Part shown: piece by piece, positions 6,698 to 15,186 of the stretch
Layout of the letters: every line of letters begins with the position of its first letter
Numbering within the stretch: the first letter of the stretch is position 1
Source of the DNA: JBEVEP01 sp040512755
GTDB taxonomy: Bacteria; Pseudomonadota; Alphaproteobacteria; Rhizobiales; Rhizobiaceae
Assembly: GCA_040512755.1 (NCBI GenBank)
Contig: JBEVEP010000282.1
Location: 1-15,471 of the forward strand
Direction: 5' to 3'
DNA length: 15,471 bases
Notes under the pieces: model-generated
What the model was told of the DNA's origin: nothing
The model's input: the letters and a program-made list of their open reading frames with translations, nothing else
The model's database searches: none
Made by a program: the position numbers and the translations under genes

Positions 6698-7333
6698 ATG
6701 CTCCTCTACAATGCCAATCTTTCGCCCAACGCCTTGCGCGTGCGCGCGGTTGCACACGAGCTAGCTATAGCGCTCGAAATAGTGGATGTTGACCTGAGAA
6801 AGGGCGAAAACAGGTCCGAGACCTTCCTGGCATTGAACCCCAATGGCAAGGTACCGGTTCTGGTCGATGACGATTTAGTGCTTTGGGAGAGCCGGGCGAT
6901 CAACGCCTATCTTGCAAGCCTAAGATCGGAACAGGGGCTTTATCCGGAGGACCCGAGAAAGCGGGCGATTGTAGATCAATGGTCCTACTGGCAGGCTATC
7001 CATCTCGGTCCGGCGATTCAGCGTGTTGTGTTCGAGCGGCTGCTCAAGTCAAAATTTGGCATGGGCGAACCGGACGAAAAGGCGCTGGAGGGTTCGCTGA
7101 AAGATATCGCCCAATTCCTAGCAGTACTCGATGCGAACCTGTGCGACCAGGATTGGGTGGCCGGTGAACTGAGCATTGCCGACTTTGCCGTGGCGAGCAC
7201 TTTCGTCTATCGCAAAGGTTCGAACATATCCCTTGAACGCGCACCGCATGTCTCAACCTGGATCGACCGCCTTGAGGCACGACCGTCCTGGCAGGCTGCC
7301 GTAAAGCCCATGCTGGAATTGCTGAACAATTGA
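6698..7333 (+). CDS. Glutathione S-transferase
   Basis: The product is a 211-residue cytosolic glutathione S-transferase. The thioredoxin-like domain (1-77) has the N-terminal loop NLSPNALRVR, where Ser9 is the candidate for activating glutathione, the cis-Pro turn NPNGKVPVL (Pro53) and the glutathione gamma-glutamyl site ESRAI (Glu64-Ser65). The all-helical C-terminal domain (about 85-205) contains LSIADFAVAS, the N-capping box and hydrophobic staple typical of the family. The frame stays open 75 codons upstream, but ATG 6698 is chosen because AAAAGGAAA precedes it and the fold starts there. It is probably a theta/beta-type detoxification or dehalogenation enzyme. It stands alone, flanked by the hairpin cluster and by a repeat-bearing spacer. 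Confidence 0.92.
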   Translation: MLLYNANLSPNALRVRAVAHELAIALEIVDVDLRKGENRSETFLALNPNGKVPVLVDDDLVLWESRAINAYLASLRSEQGLYPEDPRKRAIVDQWSYWQAIHLGPAIQRVVFERLLKSKFGMGEPDEKALEGSLKDIAQFLAVLDANLCDQDWVAGELSIADFAVASTFVYRKGSNISLERAPHVSTWIDRLEARPSWQAAVKPMLELLNN

Positions 7334-7417
7334 ACTGCCTGGTGCCAAATTCGGCAATCATAGCCCGCGGACCGTGCTCGGTTGTCAACTCAAAACACGT
7401 TGCGCGGTGGCTGACGA

Positions 7418-7540
7418 GAGTCCGCTTAAGGTTGAACTCCGGAAGTTGGTCACGGTCGCAGCCACTTCCGGAACGCGCCACTTCGGGACTTTCGGCCAGC
7501 TTACGGCGAGTGCCCTGTTCCGCGGGACATAGCGGACATT
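7418..7540. repeat. MITE-like intergenic element with GTCCGCT/AGCGGAC ends
   Basis: The element is about 120 bp and is bounded by GTCCGCTT (7420-7427) and the inverted AGCGGACATT (7531-7540). Inside lies a hairpin CCGGAAGT (7439-7446) / ACTTCCGG (7464-7471) with a 17 nt loop. The end motif recurs inverted or direct in three other spacers (10279, 11253 and 15351). It occupies part of the 351 bp spacer (7334-7684) between the GST and sulfatase genes, which has no convincing gene of its own. TTCGGCAAT (7350-7358) also recurs downstream of the sulfatase. Confidence 0.5.
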
Positions 7541-7684
7541 CGCCTTGCGCCGCCACAGAGAGCCAGGTTTCTCGAACGGCTAAAGAGCGCGGGCAAGGAA
7601 TCGCGCCGCAGTTGTCAGCGGGATGCTGCGGTGCCACTATCGCCAGCGGGCGCGAGGGTACTTTTGGAATGGGAGATCAATCGC

Positions 7685-10083
7685 ATGAAATCGCCCATGG
7701 CCCTGGTGTTGCTATCTACAATCTCGATACCGCTTTTTGCCACCACTGCGCTTGCTCAGCAGGTGACGGGCACGCCAGGCTCGCCCAGTGCCACGACGAC
7801 CATCGACGGAAGGTACCTCCCAAACCCGCCGCCCGCATTCGGCGGCGATATCAACCTCAGCGCCACGGATTCCAAGCCCTACTGGCCGCCGCAAATCGTG
7901 CCGCCCAAAGGCGCGCCCAACGTCCTCCTGATCATGACCGATGACCAGGGCTATGGGGTTTCGGGCACGTTCGGCGGTGTCATCCCGACGCCGGCGATGG
8001 ACCGCATCGCGAACGCGGGCCTGCGCTACACCCAGTTCCACTCGACCGCGTTGTGCTCGCCGACGCGGGCAGCGCTGATCACCGGACGCAACCATCACTC
8101 CGCGGGCTTTGGCATCATCTCCGAGCAGTCCACCGGCTATCCGGGCTACGATTCAGTGATTGGTGTCAACAACGCCACCATCGGCGAAATACTCAAGCAG
8201 AACGGCTACGCGACATCCTGGTTCGGCAAGAACCACAACACGCCGAGCTACCAGTACAGTGCGGCCGGACCGTTCGACCAATGGCCCACCGGCATGGGCT
8301 TCGACTATTTCTACGGCTTCATGGGCGGCGAGACTGACCAGTGGACGCCCTACCTGTTCCAGAACATGACGCAGATTTACCCCTGGACCGGGAAGCCAGA
8401 CTACAACCTGACCACGGATCTGGCGGACGAGGCCATTGCGCACATGCAGCAGCTAAACGCGGCCGCGCCGGACAAGCCGTTCTTCGTCTACTACGTGCCT
8501 GGCGGCACCCATTCGCCGCACCAGCCGACAAAAGAGTGGATCGAAAAGTTCAAGGGCAAGTTCGACATGGGCTGGAACGCCCTGCGCGACCAGATCTTCG
8601 CAAATCAGAAAAAGCTCGGGGTCATCCCCGAAAACACTCAGCTCACGCCCTGGCCGGACGACCTACCGAAGTGGGATACGCTCGATGCCGACAGCAAGAA
8701 GCTCTTCGCGCATCAGGCGGAAGTATTTGCCGCCTACGCCGCTTACACCGACCATGAGATCGGTCGCGTGATTCAGGCGGTCGAGGACATGGGCAAGCTT
8801 GACAACACCCTGGTCATTTACATCAGCGGTGACAACGGCACCAGCGCCGAAGGCACCACTGTCGGCACGCCAAACCAGATGACCGCCTACAACGGCATTC
8901 TCGATCTTCCTATCGCGGATCAATTGAAGGCCTATGACGCCTGGGGACTCCCCCCAACATATCCGCACATGTCGGTTGCATGGTCATGGGCGTTTGACAC
9001 GCCGTTCAAATGGACCAAGCAGGTGGCGTCTCACTTCGGCGGAACGCGGCAGGGCATGGCAATCGCCTGGCCCAACCACATCAAGGATGCGGGCGGCATC
9101 CGAACCCAGTTCCACCACATCATCGACATCGTGCCGACGCTCCTCGAAGCGACGGGCATTCCGGCGCCGGTCATGGTCGACGGCATCGCGCAGAAGCCAA
9201 TCGAAGGGGTGAGCATGGCGTACACTTTCGACAAGGAGAACGCCAACGCGCCGTCGACGCGTACCACCCAGTATTTCGAGATGTTTGCGAACCGGGCCAT
9301 CTACCATGACGGCTGGATCGCCACGACGACCCCCCCGTTGCGCCCTGGCTCCTGGGTACGGTTGAACTGCCCAAAGATGTCGTCAACGGCTACAAGTGGG
9401 AACTCTACAATCTCACCGAGGACTACTCGGAGAACAACGACCTTGCTGCCAAGATGCCGGACAAGCTGCGCGAGATGCAGGAGTTGTTCCTGGTGGAGGC
9501 GACGAAATACAACGTCTTTCCGTTGGACAACTCCGTGTTGCCGCGCATCTTGGCGCCGCGGCCGAGCGCGACCGCCGGGCGGAATGTTTTCATCTACGCG
9601 AGCGAGATGGCCGGTCTGCCGGTCAGCGACGCCCCCAGCATCCTCAACAAGTCCTATACGATCACGGCGGAAGTGGAGATCCCCCAGGGCGGTGCCGAGG
9701 GGATGATCGTCACCCTGGGCGGCCGCTTTGGCGGCTACGGTCTATACGTGCTCAAGGGCAAACCGGTGTTCCTCTATAACTTCGTCGATTTGGAACGTTT
9801 CCGCTGGGAAGGCCAGCAGGCGCTCGCGCCGGGCAAGCACACCATCGTGTTCGATTTCAAATCCGATGGACCCGGGTTCGGCAAGGGCGGCACCGGCGTG
9901 CTGAAGGTCGACGACAAGGAGGTTGCCGACAAGAAGGTCTCGCACACTATTCCGTTCCTGATGGCCATTGACGAAACCTTCGACGTTGGCGTCGATACCC
10001 GGACGCCTGTTGACGACGAGGACTACCAGGTGCCCTTCCGCTTCACCGGCAAGCTCGATAGCCTGACCGTGCAACTGAACTGA
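7685..10083 (+). pseudogene. Secreted arylsulfatase, split by a -1 frameshift in a C7 run
   Basis: This is a type I sulfatase that would hydrolyse sulfate esters in the periplasm or outside the cell. Residues 1-24 are a signal peptide (cleavage after ALA). DDQG (Asp86, Asp87) binds Ca; CSPTR (Cys124-Arg128) is the motif whose Cys becomes formylglycine. FGKNHN and SGDNGT supply further active-site residues. The catalytic frame runs to residue 550, where CCCCCCC (9330-9336) throws it into 122 foreign residues ending at 9706. Adding one C restores VAPWLLGTVELPKDVV... through a C-terminal beta-sandwich (ITAEVEIPQGG, GGYGLYV, ending SLTVQLN) to 10083, giving about 799 residues, a known length for this arylsulfatase group. 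No other stop or shift is present, so this is a recent lesion, a sequencing error or slippage. GGGAG about 9 nt before ATG 7685 supports the start. No sulfatase-maturing enzyme is in the window. Confidence 0.88.
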
Positions 10084-10088
10084 GCAGC

Positions 10089-10101
10089 GGTCGGACCGAC
10101 C
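10089..10101. terminator. GC palindrome directly after the sulfatase stop
   Basis: GGTCGG-A-CCGACC is a perfect 6 bp inverted repeat centred on A, starting 5 bp after the sulfatase stop codon. It could form a small hairpin ending the transcript from the left, or be a protein site. No T-run follows. Confidence 0.35.
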
Positions 10102-10103
10102 CG

Positions 10104-10289
10104 TTCGGCAATGTGGATCCCCGTGCCAGCGACGCCCGCTTTCGGCAATGCAACGGCGTGTCCAGGCCCTTGTAATGTGTACCGCAACGACTGATTTGCA
10201 TTGGTAGCGGGCGTTCAGGCGATCCACCCGCAATGACCGCCTCGGGTCAGAACCTGCCGTTGGCGATGCTTCATCCGCATGTCCGCTTT
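10104..10289. repeat. Repeat-bearing spacer between convergent sulfatase and TetR genes
   Basis: TTCGGCAATG occurs twice (10104-10113 and 10141-10150). ACGCCCGCT (10132-10140) and AGCGGGCGT (10206-10214) form a perfect 9 bp terminal inverted repeat around an 83 bp unit. TGACC/GGTCA (10234-10249) makes a small stem. ATGTCCGCT (10279-10287) repeats the motif seen in three other spacers. The end sequences A(A)CGCCCGCT and AATGTCCGCT look like variants of one family. Confidence 0.45.
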
Positions 10290-10305
10290 GCGCCATGAGC
10301 CGACG

Positions 10306-11049
10306 TCAGACCTCCGCGGATGGTCGCGATGGTTTTTTACGGTGCTTTTTTCTTGATTGCCCGTGCGCGATCGGCACGTCTCCTTCTTGCCGCGGAAAAT
10401 GCTTGGGGAAAACCGACGACAGGAATTCCAAGGCCGACCGAAGCGCGGATGCGCGGGTGATGTCCTCCGTTCCCATCATCAAGCGTAGCCACAGACCTTC
10501 CAGCATCCCGCTCAAAGCCAACGCGATCGAATCGGGCTCGAATTCATACCCTCCCTCTTCCTTCAGTGCGCGGCAGAGTTCGACGAAAATGTTCTGATAG
10601 TCAGCATCGCGGGCGCCACAAAGCGCCTGGTAGGTTGGTCGCGACTTCGCTTCGCCCCAAAAGGCACACCAGGCGGCGAGTTTGCGCTTGTTGCAAATCG
10701 ATCGATCGAAGTCGGCGACGACCAAAGCCTGAAGCTGATCCGGAGCGTTGTCCCCCGCCGTCAGCTGCGCGGCGCGCCAGTGCGCGGCATACTCGTCGTA
10801 CATATGCTGCAATGTGGCGACGAGCAGCTTTTCCTTGCTTTCAAAATGGAAGTTGACGATGCCCCGAGACAGACCAGCCCCCTCTGTGACGTCGGCCATG
10901 GTCGTCTCAGCGTAGCCGCGCTTGGCAAGCGAATCGATCGTTGCCTCGATCAGTTGCAAACGTCTGGTTTCCTTAGGGGCTTTGCGGCCACGACTTGGGT
11001 TTTCTTGAGCCGCCACTTTCCGCGATGCGATCACCATGTCCGTGTCCAT
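10306..11049 (-). CDS. TetR-family regulator, BetI-like
   Basis: The product is a 247-residue TetR repressor. The DNA-binding domain (about 30-76) reads RLQLIEATIDSLAKRGYAET then ADVTEGAGLSRGIVNFHFES; the GIVNFHFESKEKLL recognition region is nearly that of BetI, the choline-sensing repressor. The ligand domain keeps BetI-like blocks (CNKRKLAAWCAFWGEAKSRP, ARDADYQ, LEGLWLRL). It is about 50 residues longer than BetI, with an N-terminal extension and a basic C-terminal tail (SRKKHRKKPSRP). No betaine synthesis genes are nearby, so it is probably a paralogue. ATG 11049 is chosen over a TTG at 11067; its ribosome-binding site is weak, and a second ATG four codons later is possible. It converges on the sulfatase gene and diverges from the NTT-HEAT-cNMP gene, either of which it could control. 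Confidence 0.85.
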   Translation of the reverse strand: MDTDMVIASRKVAAQENPSRGRKAPKETRRLQLIEATIDSLAKRGYAETTMADVTEGAGLSRGIVNFHFESKEKLLVATLQHMYDEYAAHWRAAQLTAGDNAPDQLQALVVADFDRSICNKRKLAAWCAFWGEAKSRPTYQALCGARDADYQNIFVELCRALKEEGGYEFEPDSIALALSGMLEGLWLRLMMGTEDITRASALRSALEFLSSVFPKHFPRQEGDVPIAHGQSRKKHRKKPSRPSAEV

Positions 11050-11376
11050 TGCAGCAGCACCGGTCAAGACTCATCGATCCGGCTTTTATCTGCCCAGATG
11101 AGTGGGCGGTGCCCGCTCGAGTCAAGCACCTTCTGCCTCGATCCCCGGCCCAGGGATGTTCTTGCAAACACGGGTCAAGCCACCGCTGCGGCCTCGGTCT
11201 CGGAAAACGCGCGTATACTTCCCGTTTTTATGGCAGTATTCATTCGCCAAAGAATGTCCGCTTCTGGTTATCCCGCAATAGTTCTTGTCGAGCCCTTTCG
11301 ACTTACCTTTGATGGCGTGGCATAGTCGGACAATAGCCGCTCGACGCGGATAGAATAGGCTTCGGGTGGCGAACCT
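11050..11376. promoter_or_regulatory. Divergent spacer between the TetR and NTT-HEAT-cNMP genes
   Basis: These 327 bp have no convincing gene and must hold two divergent promoters. GTCAAG occurs three times in the same orientation (11063-11068, 11121-11126 and 11174-11179), twice as GTCAAGC, which makes it a candidate set of regulator half-sites. AATGTCCGCTT (11253-11263) is a copy of the dispersed intergenic motif. An AT-richer patch (about 11205-11260) is the likeliest promoter zone for the rightward gene. Confidence 0.4.
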
Positions 11377-14300
11377 ATGAATGCCGTCTCGGAAACACCC
11401 ATTCGTTGGCTGCGCCGCCTTTCGGTCCCAAGTGGTCGCATTGGGCATTTGGCTCTGAGTGCGCTGATACTCGCTACCGCAAATACGTTTGGTTCCTCGC
11501 TTGCGGCCGCTCGGTTTCTGTCGACGCAAGGTGGCGAGGGGATCGCCATATATTATATTGTGTTCGCTTTCGTCTCGATTCCGGCTTGGGCTGCATATGC
11601 TCGGCTGATCGACAGCGGGAGCCGTGTCGTTCTTCTGCAGCGCTTCATGGCTGCCGTCATGCTGGCGACGACTCTGTTGATACTCGCCAGCGGCTTTGGT
11701 GGAACTGTAGCGGACTATTCGCTCTACACCGGCATCAGCGTCTTGGAGTTGTTGCTCTACAGTGTCTTTCACGTGGTTCTCACCGACTACCTGACCGCGC
11801 GCGAAATGACGCGCTATTCGACACGTATCTCGGTGGCCATATCTGCGGGAGGGATGTTGGGGGGCAGTCTGGCTGGCTTGCTCGCAGATTTCATATCTCC
11901 CTTCTGGCTGCTCTTCGGCATGCCGCTGATACTACTCCTCTGCCTCGCGCATCTGACTTGGCTCTCTCGCCATTGGAAACCCGCCGGCGAACCGGAAGTG
12001 CAGGGCGAGTCCGGAATACTCGAAAGCATCCGCAGCATAGTAAATATCATGCGTGTATTTTCTATTGCTGCTTTGATTTCTATGGCAATTTTTCTAAACA
12101 TTGTTACGCAGTGTGTCAGCGAATACATGGTTTTTGTCATATATACTGATAACTTCCCGGATGAGCAGTCGCTTGCTAAATTCTTTGGATTAATGAGCGG
12201 CGCGCTGAATTTTGTTGGCATGGCGATTGGGCTATGGCTGACAGATCCGCTGATGCGGAACCTCGGCGTGGCGCGCATGAACCTGATCTTTCCGGCAGCC
12301 TGCGGAATTAGCTTTATCGCTATGCTTGCTAGCCCGCTGCTGCCGGTCGCGATGTTTGCACATATTGTGTACGATGGTCTTTCCAACAACATCGACGCGC
12401 CAGTAACGGCAATCAACTACAACGCAATCCCCGGACGCTTCGTAGGTCGTCTCCGCGTTTTCAACGACAGCCTGATCTATCCAATTGCGCTGGCCATTTC
12501 CGGGGTACTGATCTGGCTCGTCGCACAATACGCGGGTTTTGTCGGCGTTGGCGTGTTGGGCGTTGTTCTTAGCCTGTGCTTCCTTGCCTCTGGATGGGGC
12601 ATCGGGAGGCGGTATGTCGGCGGGCTGGTCCGGATACTGCGGGAAAGGGCATTGGACCTGGACCAGCATGAGTTTCTGGCACGCGAAGCATCCGCAGTCG
12701 CCGCGAGCAGCAGTGCAGAACTCACGGCAATGCTATCAGGGCCGGACAAGACTGCGAGTAACCTTGCTCTTCGCATTGTCGCCCACGCATCAATAGAACC
12801 CTTCCTCCATCCGATTACCGAGAAACTCGCAACATCAGGTGACGAAACTGTCTCTGTCTTGGCCCGCGGCGGTGACCGGCATGCGGCGAGCTTGCTGACA
12901 CTCTGGTCAAGGGCGGAACCGGCGCTCCGCGTCCGAATTGCACAATATCTTGCGGCTGTGGGGCACGATCTGCCCGAGGATCGCACTCGGGAACCCGTTA
13001 TGATTGCGCTTGGCTTGGCTACGCACCTCGGCCAGTCACAGGATGGCGCACAAAGGCTCCTGAACATGGCCCAAGCTCAATTGGATGTGGCCGCCGCCCT
13101 GCTTCCGGTGGTCGCTGCGCGACGGGACGATGCGTTCATGCCTGTACTCGTCAGCATCATCCGCAATCATGCTTCGCTCAAAAAGGAGCTGATCAAGACT
13201 ATTGCCAGTCTTCCGTTTTCCAAACATGGACGCATGGATTTGCCTCAGGATCTGCTTGAGGAAGCGGTCACTGCAGCTGACTGGGCGCAAAGAGTGCTTG
13301 GTTATCAACTTGCGGCAAGAGGAGGCTGGCCGGCGGAGCGCATCGCCGTGGGATTGACCGATGGGAATGAATCGGTCAGGCGCGTCGCGATAGCAGCATT
13401 GGTCACGCACAAGGATGCGGTGGCAGCGGTATCGCCGATGCTGCAAGACGAAAATCCGTCTGCTCGACTTGCCGCCATCGAGGTACTCGGACAAGTCGGC
13501 GGCACCGAGACTCTCTTCGGTTATCTACAGAAAAGCGTCTTTCCACGCATCGCCAAATATCGCCAGTGGCTCAAGGCATTGCCAGACAGTAAAGCCGCTT
13601 GGGCTGAGATCGCCAGGATTGCAGTGGCCGAAGCCAATCAAGCGGCGATCGACGAGGTCTTGGTGACACTCGCAGCGCTCGGCCACAAACAGACCGTAAG
13701 CTATATCAGGCGCTTCCTCAGCGCACGCGACGAGCGCATGCGCGGTCGCGCGGCCGAGGCAATTACCGCACTTGATCAGCGCAAGTTGGTGACGCCACTT
13801 ATACCACTGCTTGACGGCGATGCTGTTAAATACGGCAAGGCCCTGCCTCTCCAAGCCGTACTGGAGGCAATGGGCACCTCCGCATTGCCATGGCTTCGTC
13901 GAGCGGCTGTCGCCGCAAGGTCATTGGAGTCCGACATGCCAACCTCCGAAAGTAGTTTACTGGACCGCCTGCTTTTTCTTCGCAATGTGCCGATCTTCGA
14001 AAGCTGCTCGCTCGACGATTTGTATGCGATGCAGCAGGTAATGAAACGCGCCGACTATTTGCCTGACGAGGTCATAGTTAAGCAGGGCGCGCAGGGCGAG
14101 GAGCTATTTGTCCTGCTTGAAGGTGAAATCATGGTTGGACAGAACGGTCTTTCAGGTTTCACCGAATTCGCCAGGCTGAAGCCTGGTTCCATGTTCGGGG
14201 AGATGGCCCTGTTCGGTGAGGGTGAACGCACCGCCGACATAGTTGCTGTGGGATACGTAGCTTGCCTTGTGCTCGACCGGTCGCATTTCGAGGACCTCAC

Positions 14301-14400
14301 GCGGCAGCGGCCGGGAATTCTCATGCAAATATGCCGGGTCTTTGGCGCAAGGTTGCGAGCCGCGAACCAAAAGCTCCACGATCTCCAAAAAGTGAAGTAA
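11377..14400 (+). CDS. NTT-like membrane transporter fused to HEAT-like and cyclic-nucleotide-binding domains
   Basis: The product is a 1007-residue three-part protein. Residues about 20-425 hold some 11-12 hydrophobic segments. Their style (SEYMVFVIYTDNFPDEQSLA, then FFGLMSGALNF, then IPGRFVGRLRVFNDSLIYPI) recalls the ATP/ADP translocase (NTT/TLC) superfamily, within the broader MFS fold. Residues about 430-860 are soluble repeated helices (for example AAIEVLGQVGGTETLFGYLQ and RMRGRAAEAITAL), a HEAT-like solenoid. Residues about 866-990 are a cNMP-binding domain with the phosphate cassette FGEMAL (Glu942) and ERTA (Arg951), both residues needed for cyclic nucleotide binding. The plausible role is transport, or sensing of a nucleotide-like solute, gated by cAMP/cGMP. 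Such NTT-HEAT-cNMP fusions exist in some free-living bacteria, but their function is largely unknown. Only a weak ribosome-binding site precedes ATG 11377. A stretch at 12036-12230 is distinctly AT-rich. Confidence 0.8.
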   Translation: MNAVSETPIRWLRRLSVPSGRIGHLALSALILATANTFGSSLAAARFLSTQGGEGIAIYYIVFAFVSIPAWAAYARLIDSGSRVVLLQRFMAAVMLATTLLILASGFGGTVADYSLYTGISVLELLLYSVFHVVLTDYLTAREMTRYSTRISVAISAGGMLGGSLAGLLADFISPFWLLFGMPLILLLCLAHLTWLSRHWKPAGEPEVQGESGILESIRSIVNIMRVFSIAALISMAIFLNIVTQCVSEYMVFVIYTDNFPDEQSLAKFFGLMSGALNFVGMAIGLWLTDPLMRNLGVARMNLIFPAACGISFIAMLASPLLPVAMFAHIVYDGLSNNIDAPVTAINYNAIPGRFVGRLRVFNDSLIYPIALAISGVLIWLVAQYAGFVGVGVLGVVLSLCFLASGWGIGRRYVGGLVRILRERALDLDQHEFLAREASAVAASSSAELTAMLSGPDKTASNLALRIVAHASIEPFLHPITEKLATSGDETVSVLARGGDRHAASLLTLWSRAEPALRVRIAQYLAAVGHDLPEDRTREPVMIALGLATHLGQSQDGAQRLLNMAQAQLDVAAALLPVVAARRDDAFMPVLVSIIRNHASLKKELIKTIASLPFSKHGRMDLPQDLLEEAVTAADWAQRVLGYQLAARGGWPAERIAVGLTDGNESVRRVAIAALVTHKDAVAAVSPMLQDENPSARLAAIEVLGQVGGTETLFGYLQKSVFPRIAKYRQWLKALPDSKAAWAEIARIAVAEANQAAIDEVLVTLAALGHKQTVSYIRRFLSARDERMRGRAAEAITALDQRKLVTPLIPLLDGDAVKYGKALPLQAVLEAMGTSALPWLRRAAVAARSLESDMPTSESSLLDRLLFLRNVPIFESCSLDDLYAMQQVMKRADYLPDEVIVKQGAQGEELFVLLEGEIMVGQNGLSGFTEFARLKPGSMFGEMALFGEGERTADIVAVGYVACLVLDRSHFEDLTRQRPGILMQICRVFGARLRAANQKLHDLQKVK

Positions 14401-14435
14401 GCAAGGAGCGATTGCTGCCACCCGACGACTTCAGC

Positions 14436-14690
14436 TTATCGCCAGCTTGCTCGGATTGACGAGTCCGGTCGTTCCGGAAAGTCCAGGGATGGAGGCTCGA
14501 ACGTCGGGCGAGCCAGCCTTTCTCCCGGTCGACTTAACCCTACGACCGGCTTCCCATCACTAATTGGAACGGCTGCAATTGAATCAAATTCGGGACCCTT
14601 TACGCCGCGAGACGATTCGTCTTCGAGGAACTCTCCAAGGGCCACTTCATGATAGCCATGGCTTTCCAGGTCACGCCGCCAATGCTGCAT
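14436..14690 (-). CDS. Possible small hypothetical protein (84 aa) downstream of the globin
   Basis: An 84-codon minus-strand frame starts at ATG 14690 and overlaps the last 20 nt of the globin gene in another frame. The product begins MQHWRRDLESHGYHEVALGE and is Pro-rich later, with no recognised domain, signal or membrane segment. No clear ribosome-binding site is seen. The first 30 codons look more protein-like than the rest. It may be a real small partner, a decayed gene, or chance. The region 14401-14670 contains nothing else except a small stem TCCGG/CCGGA (14464-14478). Confidence 0.25.
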   Translation of the reverse strand: MQHWRRDLESHGYHEVALGEFLEDESSRGVKGPEFDSIAAVPISDGKPVVGLSRPGERLARPTFEPPSLDFPERPDSSIRASWR

Positions 14691-15096
14691 CGCTGGCCGC
14701 CGCGATCATCACACTCGAGAGCAATTCGTAGGCTGCCTCCCAAGCTTCGCGAACCTCCGGTGTGAAGGCGGCGCCGAGGCCAGCTGCCAGTGTCTGGATG
14801 AGGGCTTGCCCGACGATCGGGTAATGATGCTCCTTGACGCCGTAGGTCACATGGCGGCTAGCGAGCGCACGCACGGCCGGGAGGATGGTGTCGGGCCGGT
14901 TCAGTCCGTGCACGACGAAGCCCAAGCTCGCCATCAACTTTGTGCCTTGCTTGGTCATGTCAGTCGCCCGAAACAGTGCGCGTAGATCCGGGTCGATCTC
15001 GAACAGGCGCGCATAAAAGAGTGCGGCGGCGGTATCGCGTATGGGGGCGACGGCGCGAAAACTATCCTGGACAAGGCGGATCTGGGCGGGCGTCAT
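14671..15096 (-). CDS. Single-domain haemoglobin (flavohaemoglobin-type globin)
   Basis: The product is a 141-residue globin related to Vitreoscilla haemoglobin and the haem domain of Hmp, involved in O2 binding or NO detoxification in the cytoplasm. Expected residues are visible: Tyr28 (B10) in FYARLF, Phe42 (CD1), Gln50 (E7), proximal His82 (F8) in ASRHVTYG, and Tyr92 in HHYPIVG. There is no reductase domain; the protein ends ASDAALAA. By spacing from His82 and Trp119, the Glu that pairs with Tyr and His in VHb/Hmp (Glu137 in VHb) falls on Ala134. ATG 15096 is chosen because GAGGAG lies about 9 nt upstream and the fold begins there. The frame stays open to 15324, but that part runs through the repeats and is probably not translated. 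Confidence 0.9.
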   Translation of the reverse strand: MTPAQIRLVQDSFRAVAPIRDTAAALFYARLFEIDPDLRALFRATDMTKQGTKLMASLGFVVHGLNRPDTILPAVRALASRHVTYGVKEHHYPIVGQALIQTLAAGLGAAFTPEVREAWEAAYELLSSVMIAAASDAALAA

Positions 15097-15186
15097 CAAC
15101 AAGTCTCCTCGGGTAGGGCTCTGGTCTGAGTGACGCCAGACTATCGCCCGCCGACGTTTCGCGCGGATGTCGTGCATCGCGTCGAT

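Noticed and set aside
7330..7944. Plus-strand 204-codon frame between GST and sulfatase
   Set aside because: It crosses the repeat element and overlaps the sulfatase signal peptide region in another frame; no domain and cysteine/arginine-rich shadow composition.
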